Below are positions 6,814-12,901 of a DNA stretch of 14,946 nucleotides, one piece after another. How positions within the stretch are numbered: position 1 is the first letter of the stretch; every line of letters starts with the position of its first letter. The position numbers were made by a program, and so were the translations under genes. A model generated the notes under the pieces. That model did not search any database. It had not been told where the DNA came from and saw nothing but the letters and a program-made list of their open reading frames with translations. The DNA lies in assembly GCA_903930745.1 (NCBI GenBank), contig CAIYZX010000092.1:1-14946 (forward strand). The letters are read 5' to 3'. The stretch is from an uncultured Chloroflexota bacterium (GTDB lineage: Bacteria > Chloroflexota > Limnocylindria > Limnocylindrales > CSP1-4).

Positions 6814-7602
6814 GTGAGCCGAAGAGGCCGCCACGGCCGCAGTCACCAGCCGAATACGGGGGCGCGCCCCGCCGCGCCGGCCGGGGACGGCCAGTACATC
6901 CCGCAGGCCCGCATCATCGCGCGCCCGCAGCCGGCCGCCGCCCGCGCGCTCGGCGAGGTGCCCACCGATGCCGCGCTGCCCACCGATGCCGCGCTGCCCA
7001 CCGATGCCGCGCTGCCCACCGATGCCGCGCTGCCCACCGATGCCGCGCTGCCCACCGAGGCGCCCAGGGATGCCTCGGCAAGCGTGGGGACGGTGGCCGA
7101 CGAACTGGCCGCCGGGTCCGCGGCACCCGATGCCGGGCCGGTTGTGGCCGCACCGGAGCCCGTGACGGCGGTGGCGGACAACCGTCGGGGCCAGGCGCAG
7201 CGCCGTGACGAGCCTCGCCGTGACGAGCCTCGCCGTGAAGACCGGCGCAGCGACCGCGCCGAGACTCCCCGTCCGGCCACCGTGGCCGCGGCCCACGTGG
7301 CCGCCGACGGCGATGGGGATCGCGCCAGCTGCACCGCCGCCCAGCTCCGGCGGTTCATCAAGAGCCGCCCGTGGATCCCCATGCACGAGCTGCGCCGCCG
7401 CTTCGGGATCGTGGGTGGCGACGACGACGTCGCGCCCATCCGCCTGCCGGACACCACCATCTTCATCGGCCTTCCGCCGGCGGAGGCCCGCCTCATGGGC
7501 GAGCTCCTCTCGGGCGGCGACGTGGGTTTCGAGCTCTCGTTGGATCCGATAACCCCCGTGGTGGTGGGCGTCTACCCCATGCGGCCCGTCCCAAGAGGCT
7601 GA
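6814..7602 (+). CDS. Hypothetical protein with repetitive disordered N-terminus and compact C-terminal domain
   Basis: This 262-residue protein matches no family I recognise. Residues 1-47 are basic and Ala/Pro-rich (SRRGRHGRSHQ start). Residues 50-79 are five perfect PTDAAL hexapeptides followed by PTEAPR. Residues 90-170 are Ala/Pro/Arg-rich with a small RRDEP repeat (130-139). From about 172 the composition changes to an ordered domain: CTAAQLRRFIKSRPWIPMHELRRRFGI, then DTTIFIGLPPAEARLMGELL and a beta-rich end, VGFELSLDPITPVVVGVYP. The first part looks helical, with basic faces (LRRFIKSR, HELRRRFGI). The start is a GTG at 6814 with no clear Shine-Dalgarno, so the exact N-terminus is uncertain. 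No signal peptide or membrane segment is seen. It lies 115 nt after the peptidase and may be separately transcribed. The basic, low-complexity half could bind nucleic acid, but this is speculation. Confidence 0.7.
   Translation: MSRRGRHGRSHQPNTGARPAAPAGDGQYIPQARIIARPQPAAARALGEVPTDAALPTDAALPTDAALPTDAALPTDAALPTEAPRDASASVGTVADELAAGSAAPDAGPVVAAPEPVTAVADNRRGQAQRRDEPRRDEPRREDRRSDRAETPRPATVAAAHVAADGDGDRASCTAAQLRRFIKSRPWIPMHELRRRFGIVGGDDDVAPIRLPDTTIFIGLPPAEARLMGELLSGGDVGFELSLDPITPVVVGVYPMRPVPRG
6961..7058 (+). repeat. 18-bp tandem repeat, five perfect copies plus 8 nt
   Basis: The unit CCCACCGATGCCGCGCTG is repeated without any mismatch at 6961, 6979, 6997, 7015 and 7033, then breaks after CCCACCGA at 7051-7058. 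It encodes Pro-Thr-Asp-Ala-Ala-Leu each time. The period is a multiple of three, so copy-number change would alter protein length without a frameshift. Perfect identity points to recent expansion or ongoing homogenisation. Confidence 0.97.
7201..7241 (+). repeat. 15-bp tandem repeat, two copies plus a partial third
   Basis: CGCCGTGACGAGCCT occurs at 7201-7215 and 7216-7230, followed by CGCCGTGAAGA from 7231. It encodes RRDEP twice, then RRED, and lies in the same disordered half of the protein as the 18-bp array. Confidence 0.9.
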
Positions 7603-7640
7603 CCCCCGGGCTCATCGGTCCCGCTGCTCGGGTGGATGGC

Positions 7641-7656
7641 GGTGCGTGGGCGCACC
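7641..7656 (+). terminator. Short hairpin downstream of the repeat-containing gene
   Basis: GGTGCG (7641-7646) and CGCACC (7651-7656) form a perfect 6-bp stem with a TGGG loop, 38 nt after the stop at 7602. There is no T-tract, so terminator function is uncertain. Confidence 0.25.
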
Positions 7657-7676
7657 AGCGTGCCGGTAAACACGCC

Positions 7677-7732
7677 TTGACATGGTTCCGCTTGTCTGAC
7701 ACCGTTGCAGGACCAACGGCATATCCGGGATA
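7677..7732 (+). promoter_or_regulatory. Candidate promoter/operator region of the secreted-protein gene
   Basis: A consensus -35 hexamer TTGACA lies at 7677-7682, but the -10 at the expected distance (CACCGT, 7700-7705) is poor. A perfect dyad CCGTTG-N6-CAACGG occupies 7702-7719, where an operator would overlap the -10 and start site. A perfect 11-bp palindrome TATCCGGGATA follows at 7722-7732. The dyads are directly visible; regulatory function is inferred. The whole gap (7603-7820) contains no supportable gene. Confidence 0.4.
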
Positions 7733-7806
7733 GGCCGATCGTACCGCACAGCGTCCCTGCAGGGTCGAGCATCTCCGCTCGGCTGGGTGGCGCGGATGGC
7801 GCATCC

Positions 7807-7814
7807 AGGGAGGA
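7807..7814 (+). promoter_or_regulatory. Strong Shine-Dalgarno for the secreted protein
   Basis: AGGGAGGA at 7807-7814, containing the full GGAGG core, ends 6 nt before the GTG at 7821 and fixes that start. It is the strongest ribosome-binding site in the window, suggesting high translation. Confidence 0.8.
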
Positions 7815-7820
7815 CTTTCC

Positions 7821-8894
7821 GTGCATCGCAAGCAGCTCCGCCGTCTCGCCGGCGCCCTCGTGGCCGCGTCCATCGGCGCCGTCGCGCTCGCCGGCCCGGC
7901 CGGGGCCGCCAACACCCGCCTCGTCTACGTCGGCAACCCGGGTGGCACCGCCGCCACGGCCGAGGGCTACGGGTACCTGGACAACTACACGGCCGCATCC
8001 GCAGGCCGCCTGACCGCCGTGGACATCCAGGTCCGCAACGACGGTGGCCAGAGCCTCGTCCACGCCAGCCTCTACGGTGGCTCCACCGCGGACGCCAAGC
8101 CGTTCAACCCGCTCTTCCCGCCGCCTGCCGGCCAGGCGCTCGCCGCGGGGCAGACGTTCGCGGGCGTGTTCGTCACCTCCGGCACCGGCGTCAGCTGCGC
8201 CATCACGCCGGACGCGCTGGGTCTCTCCTGCGACCTTGGCTCGTTCTCCGGGAACTCCGCCAAGTCCATCCGCGTGATCATCCAGACCGCGGCCGCCGGC
8301 GGCACGTACAGCAACTGGTTCAGCACCTACCTGAACGAGGGCAACACCACCGGCACGAACCAGGACAACTTCTACGCGGTTGGCTCGTACAGCACGGTTG
8401 CACGCTCCTGCTCCGGCACCAACTCGGACGCCGGCTGGTTCCTGGGCGGCAACAAGGTCACGCTCGCCTCGCTTGACTGCGGCACCGGCACGAAGGGCAG
8501 CCTCTCGTCCCGCAACGCGCTCGGCACCGCCGGCGGCCTGGGCACCATGACCATCTCGGGTCCGGTTGACTGCACCGCCATCGGCTACACCTGCTACGGC
8601 GACACCGTGACGGCGTCCATCCTGGGCGGCACCGCGGTCCCGGGTGGCCTGCAGTGGGACATCACCTGGTACGGCACCAACAGGATGAGCGGCGCCATCC
8701 ACTTCCTGGACACGTACAACGGCAAGAAGGGCACGTATGACGTGATCCCCTTCACCAAGAAGTTCCAGTGCAGCGCCCGCCTCACCACGAACTGCTGGAC
8801 GCTGATCGAGGCCAGCAAGGCCACGGCCAGCCCGCTCTGGTTCCACGCGATCTTCATCACGTCCAACAACGGCAAGGGCGGCGGCTTCCTCTAG
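7821..8894 (+). CDS. Secreted Cys-containing protein of unknown function
   Basis: The product (357 residues) begins with a classical Sec signal peptide: basic MHRKQLRR, a hydrophobic core (LAGALVAASIGAVALAG), then AGA with likely cleavage after residue 29. The mature part is rich in Gly, Ser, Thr and Asn with short beta-type runs, for example TRLVYVGNP near 32-40 and TAVDIQVRNDGGQSLVHASLYGG around 65-87. This suggests a secreted beta-sandwich protein. Eight cysteines are present in the mature chain, in SCAIT, SCDLG, SCSGT, DCGTG, DCTAIGYTC, and QCSARLTTNC, enough for four disulfides. No catalytic motif, sortase signal, lipobox or C-terminal anchor is seen; the C-terminus is GKGGGFL. Composition is less Arg-rich than its neighbours, as expected for export. 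The strong Shine-Dalgarno suggests abundance. A surface or extracellular matrix role is possible but not shown. The stop overlaps the convergent cyclase gene. Confidence 0.88.
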   Translation: MHRKQLRRLAGALVAASIGAVALAGPAGAANTRLVYVGNPGGTAATAEGYGYLDNYTAASAGRLTAVDIQVRNDGGQSLVHASLYGGSTADAKPFNPLFPPPAGQALAAGQTFAGVFVTSGTGVSCAITPDALGLSCDLGSFSGNSAKSIRVIIQTAAAGGTYSNWFSTYLNEGNTTGTNQDNFYAVGSYSTVARSCSGTNSDAGWFLGGNKVTLASLDCGTGTKGSLSSRNALGTAGGLGTMTISGPVDCTAIGYTCYGDTVTASILGGTAVPGGLQWDITWYGTNRMSGAIHFLDTYNGKKGTYDVIPFTKKFQCSARLTTNCWTLIEASKATASPLWFHAIFITSNNGKGGGFL

Positions 8895-11800
8895 ATCGAG
8901 GGGTCTGCAGCCTCCGCCAGGAGGGCTCGGGTCCGCGCGGCGGACACGGCGTCCCCCTTCCGCTCGTACAGCTCCAGGGCCGTCCGCAAGGGCGGCCCTG
9001 CTGACTCCCGGTCGCCCAGGTCGCGGAACGCCAGGCCGCGATCCACCAGCACGTCCGCCTGCAGGCTGACGTCCACGGTCTCGGCCGCAAGGGCACCCGC
9101 CTCGTCGGCCAGCGCGATCGCCGTCTCCCGGTCGCCGCGCAGGGCCGCCAGCCGCGAGCGGACCGAGCGGATGAGGACCTGCGGGTCCGTGTCATCCGCG
9201 TCTGCGAGCTGCTCTGCCAGGTCGCAGGAGGCCGCGGCGGCCTCGGGCCTGCCGCCCCAGAGCTGGACTCGCGCGAGCGCTGCCACGATGGAGGACCGGT
9301 AGTACTGCTCGTCCATGCCGGCGAGCGCCTCCGCGTCGCGGACCAGCGCGGCCTCTGCCGCGGCCCAGTCGCCGGCGAGGGCCTCCACGCGCGCGGACGC
9401 GAGGGACGTGCTGTGGGCGCTGATGCTGGGCCCCAGGTCCGCCAGGAGCTCCTGGCCGCGCCGGTACAGGTGGCGGGCGCGCTCCATGTTCCCCTGCATC
9501 GCCTCCAGCTGCGCGAGGCCCAGCGAGATGTTCGCCTCTGCCTTGCGGTCGCCGTGGACGAGGTCCAGGAACGAGCCGATGCGCTCCACCAGCTCCGGCA
9601 CGGGCTTCGTGCTGTAGATGGCCTGGTTGGCGTAGCCGGACGCGCCGCGGACCACGAGGCGGAGCTCGCCGGTGGCATGCCCGTGCTCGATCATCTGCTC
9701 CGCCGCCATCGCCACGTCGTCGTACTGGCCCGCGCGCGAGGAGATCATGGCGCGGGCGCGCCATGCCCTGGCAACGCCCAGCAGGTCGCCCGTCGCCTTG
9801 AGGGTGGCGATGGTGGCGTCCGCGGCCCGCTCCGGCTCGTCGGGGAGCGGCGCATGCTCCGGCGCGTAGACGCCCAGGAGCAGCTCCGTGGCGCGCGCCC
9901 TGGCCGCCAGCCGCTCGTCGCCGGTGGCGCCGGCCTCGCGGACCGCCGTCGAAACGGCCTCGGCCGCGGCCACCACGTCGCCGGCCTCCAGGAGCGCCTC
10001 ACCCATCTCCGGGAGCAGCTCCACGCGGACCACGTCGCCCTCGGGCAGGAGCGCGATGGCGCGGCGCATCAGGCCCACGGCCGCGGAGAGGTCACCGCGG
10101 GCGAAGGCGCGACGGCCGGCCCCGGCGAGCTTGGCACCCGCGCGGGCGGCCAGGGCGCGCCCCGTGTCGTCGATGGGCCCAAGCTCCGTCCGATACCGGT
10201 ACGCCTGCTCAAGGTGGTAGCCCAGGATCTCCTCGTGCTCCTGCTCGCGGTTGCGCTCGCGGTTCACACGCTCCGCCCAGGCGGCGTACCGCTCGTGGTA
10301 CTGCGCCCGCGCCCGCTTCAGCAGCGAGCCGTACGTGGCATCGCGGATCAGGAGGTTCCGGAAGCGGTACGTCTCGTCGTCGGCTGCGGCCGCGGGATCG
10401 TGCTCCACCAGCTGGCGCCGGTCGAGGGTGGCGAGGTGGGCGGGCACGGCCGCGGCCAGCTCCAGGGGCACCAGCTCCGCAACCGCGAGCTCCGGGAACG
10501 CAGACCCGATGACCGCGGCGGGCTCCATGACCAGCCGCTCCTCGCGGGTCAGGTCGTCAAGGCGCGCGGCCAGGAGGGCCTGGATGGTGGGCGGCACGGC
10601 GATGTCCGCGAGGTCGCCGGCGGGGACCCAGGTGCCCTCGGCGTCCCTGCGGAGGAGCCCCTTGCCGGCCAGCATGGACGCAAGCTGCTCCAGGAAGAGC
10701 GGGTTGCCCTCCGCGGCACCCACGAGGCGGTCGCGGACCGGTGCCGCCACGGGGCCGTCCAGCAGGAGCTCAAGCAGCCGGGAGCTCTCGTCTGCGGCCA
10801 GCGGTGCCAGCACGATCCGGCTCTGCGCCTCCGCACTCGCCCAATCGGGCCGCCGCTCCAGGATGGAGGTTCGGGCGCCCGCCACCACCAGCACGGCCGC
10901 CAGCCGCCCCGTGGTCTCCACCACGTGGTCCAGCAGGTCCAGCAGCGTGGGCTCCGCGTTGTGCGCGTCCGAGATCACCACCACCAGTGGCTTCTGGGCG
11001 CCCAGCGCCTCGAAGAGCTTGCGGACGCCCCAGAAGACCTCTGCGATGGGGTAGCGGGCGTCCGAGAGGCCGATGACGGACGCCACGCGGTCCGCGATCT
11101 CCGGGCCCTGGGCCACGCCGTCCAGGAGCGCCGCGAGCTTGGGCGCGGCCACCTCCGGGCCGTCCTCGTCCGCGATCTCCGCGGCGCCACGGACCATCTC
11201 CACGATGGGCCAGAACGTGATGCCGTCGCCGTACGGGAGGCACCGGCCGCGGATGACCCGGACCGAGTCGCCCAGCGACGCCGTGAACGCGTGCACCAGG
11301 TGCGACTTGCCCACACCGGCCTCGCCCAGGACCGTGACCAGGCGCGCACCGCCGAGGCCCGCCACGTTCCGCACGGCACCCTGGAGCTGCGCCAGCTCCG
11401 CCTCGCGGCCGATGAGCACGGCGGTGTCCCTGAGGTCTGCGGGCGCTGCCGCGGCTGGGCGTCGAACGGACAGGAGCCGGTAGGCGGGGACCCGCTCGGA
11501 CTTGCCCTTGAGCTCCAGCGGCTCCACGGCCTCCACGTCCACGTGGGCGCGGACGAGCTGGTAGGTGACCTCGCCGATGAGGACCTCGTTGGCGGGCGCG
11601 GCCTGCTCGAGGCGGGCGGCCACGTTGACCGCGTCGCCGGTGGCGAGACGCTGGTCCGCGTCCGGGTTGATGTTCGCGACCACCTCGCCCGTGTTGACGC
11701 CGGTCCGGTTGGCGATCTCCACGCCGTACACCTGCTGGAGATCCGCGTTGAGGCGGGCGAGGGCGGAGGTCATCCCGTGGGCGGCACGGACGGCGCGCAG

Positions 11801-12868
11801 GGCATCGTCCTCGCGGGCTCGCGGGAGGCCGAAGACGGCCATGATCGCGTCGCCGATGTACTTCTCGATCTTGCCGCCGTGCCGCTCGATCTCCGCGGCC
11901 ATCGCGGCGAAGTAGCGGTCCTTGACCTCGTTGACGGCCTCGGCGTCGATGCGCTCCGTCAGCGCGGTGCTGCCCTTGAGGTCCGAGAAGACGATGGTGA
12001 CGGTCTTGCGGACCTCCGTGGGGAGGAGGATGGGACCGGGCGCCGGGGACGCGACGGGCGCCGGGGACGCGATGGGCGGCATGGCGATGGGCTCGCCGTG
12101 GGCCACGGGGGCGGCCGATGCCGAAGGTGCTGCCGGCGCCGATGACGGGGCCGCGGGAGGCTGCCCGGACGTGGGCGCGGACGTGGGCAAGGACGCGGGC
12201 AAGGACGTGGGCGCCGTCGGGGCGGCACCGGGCGGGGGAGGCGGCGGCGGGGGCGGTGTCGGCGCCACGGGCGGCCCACCCCACGCGGGCGGAGTGGACG
12301 CCCCGGACCTGGCGGGCGGAGGAGGCGGCGGAGGGGGCGCGGCGGGCGGTGGCGCGGACGGGTACCCAGGCCCACCGTACGGAGCGGCTCCCATCGAGCC
12401 CTGGCCCCATGGCCCAGGCATCGGCGGCACCCCGGGCGCACCGGCCCCGGGCATCTGCGGCATCCCGGCCATGCCAGGCTGGGCCCACCAGGCCCACGGC
12501 GGCGGCATGTACGCCCACGGCGGCGTTGACCAGCCCGGACCCGAACCGGGACCGGACCCCCAGCCCTGCCCGTAGCCCGGGCTCATCTGCCCCATCGGCC
12601 CGGGACCGGCACCCGGCCCGCCCGCCTGTCGCGGATCCTGCCCCTGGTCCGCCCACGGCGACGGCGGCCCACCGGACCCGGCGGGCGCGCCGTGCAGCAG
12701 GTTCCCGCACACGCCGCACAGCCGGAACCGCGCCGGGTTCTCCTCCCCGCACGTGGGGCAGGAGATCGCCAGGATCACCGGCAGCACCAGCGACGTCCCG
12801 CACATCCCGCACAGCCGGAACCGTGCCGGATTGGTCTCCCCGCAGGACGGGCAGTCGATCGACTCCAT
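8891..12868 (-). CDS. Double zinc-ribbon / class III nucleotidyl cyclase / STAND-like ATPase / TPR protein
   Basis: This 1325-residue multidomain signalling protein starts with two near-identical zinc ribbons, residues 6-24 and 37-55 (CPxCGExNPARFRLCGxCG). A Pro/Gly-rich linker (about 60-285) contains runs of 8 and 9 prolines. The class III cyclase domain (about 287-465) has both metal aspartates, Asp296 (FSDLKGST) and Asp340 (YIGDAIMAVFG), Lys336, and transition-state residues Asn415 and Arg419 (GDAVNVAARLE), so it should be catalytic. The second purine-selecting position appears to be Leu408, which is atypical, so ATP versus GTP is open. Next is an AAA/STAND-type ATPase with Walker A GEAGVGKS (515-522) and a degenerate Walker B around Asp634 (VISDAHNAEP), then about 450 residues of TPR-like helices to the end. 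Cytoplasmic. It is 33 nt behind the transporter gene on the same strand, with which it shares cyclic-nucleotide chemistry. Confidence 0.93.
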   Translation of the reverse strand: MESIDCPSCGETNPARFRLCGMCGTSLVLPVILAISCPTCGEENPARFRLCGVCGNLLHGAPAGSGGPPSPWADQGQDPRQAGGPGAGPGPMGQMSPGYGQGWGSGPGSGPGWSTPPWAYMPPPWAWWAQPGMAGMPQMPGAGAPGVPPMPGPWGQGSMGAAPYGGPGYPSAPPPAAPPPPPPPPARSGASTPPAWGGPPVAPTPPPPPPPPPGAAPTAPTSLPASLPTSAPTSGQPPAAPSSAPAAPSASAAPVAHGEPIAMPPIASPAPVASPAPGPILLPTEVRKTVTIVFSDLKGSTALTERIDAEAVNEVKDRYFAAMAAEIERHGGKIEKYIGDAIMAVFGLPRAREDDALRAVRAAHGMTSALARLNADLQQVYGVEIANRTGVNTGEVVANINPDADQRLATGDAVNVAARLEQAAPANEVLIGEVTYQLVRAHVDVEAVEPLELKGKSERVPAYRLLSVRRPAAAAPADLRDTAVLIGREAELAQLQGAVRNVAGLGGARLVTVLGEAGVGKSHLVHAFTASLGDSVRVIRGRCLPYGDGITFWPIVEMVRGAAEIADEDGPEVAAPKLAALLDGVAQGPEIADRVASVIGLSDARYPIAEVFWGVRKLFEALGAQKPLVVVISDAHNAEPTLLDLLDHVVETTGRLAAVLVVAGARTSILERRPDWASAEAQSRIVLAPLAADESSRLLELLLDGPVAAPVRDRLVGAAEGNPLFLEQLASMLAGKGLLRRDAEGTWVPAGDLADIAVPPTIQALLAARLDDLTREERLVMEPAAVIGSAFPELAVAELVPLELAAAVPAHLATLDRRQLVEHDPAAAADDETYRFRNLLIRDATYGSLLKRARAQYHERYAAWAERVNRERNREQEHEEILGYHLEQAYRYRTELGPIDDTGRALAARAGAKLAGAGRRAFARGDLSAAVGLMRRAIALLPEGDVVRVELLPEMGEALLEAGDVVAAAEAVSTAVREAGATGDERLAARARATELLLGVYAPEHAPLPDEPERAADATIATLKATGDLLGVARAWRARAMISSRAGQYDDVAMAAEQMIEHGHATGELRLVVRGASGYANQAIYSTKPVPELVERIGSFLDLVHGDRKAEANISLGLAQLEAMQGNMERARHLYRRGQELLADLGPSISAHSTSLASARVEALAGDWAAAEAALVRDAEALAGMDEQYYRSSIVAALARVQLWGGRPEAAAASCDLAEQLADADDTDPQVLIRSVRSRLAALRGDRETAIALADEAGALAAETVDVSLQADVLVDRGLAFRDLGDRESAGPPLRTALELYERKGDAVSAARTRALLAEAADPSI
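12038..12073 (-). repeat. 18-bp tandem duplication in the cyclase linker
   Basis: GGGCGCCGGGGACGCGAC (12038-12055) is followed by a copy with one change (12056-12073). On the coding strand this gives the IASPAPVASPAP pattern just before the cyclase domain, indicating slippage-driven growth of the linker. Confidence 0.85.
12171..12218 (-). repeat. Imperfect 12-bp tandem repeats in the Pro/Ser/Thr linker
   Basis: Four units of 12 bp (12171, 12183, 12195, 12207; pattern GTGGGCAAGGAC with variation) encode the TSLPASLPTSAPTS stretch of the cyclase linker. Confidence 0.75.
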
Positions 12869-12874
12869 CAGCGC

Positions 12875-12901
12875 GCCACGGCCCCCGCCGCGCGCCGTGG
12901 C
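12875..12901 (-). promoter_or_regulatory. Intercistronic hairpin between transporter and cyclase genes
   Basis: GCCACGG (12875-12881) and CCGTGGC (12895-12901) form a perfect 7-bp inverted repeat with a 13-nt loop. In the transcript the hairpin fills the gap, starting right after the transporter stop and ending 6 nt before the cyclase ATG. The loop carries the only G-rich, Shine-Dalgarno-like bases (GGCGGGGG). It could limit cyclase translation, couple it to transporter translation, or stabilise RNA. The structure is seen; the function is inferred. Confidence 0.45.

Noticed and set aside
6961..7058. CRISPR-like array
   Set aside because: Repeats are contiguous with no spacers and are in frame inside a coding region.
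7603..7650. Imperfect stem around CCCGGGC and GCTCGGG just after the stop at 7602 as a terminator
   Set aside because: It has a mismatch, a long loop and no T-run.
9413..12145. Plus-strand open frame of 910 codons opposite the cyclase gene
   Set aside because: Composition is the mirror image of the cyclase codons, with no domain or start signal; the minus-strand protein has clear cyclase, ATPase and zinc-ribbon motifs.
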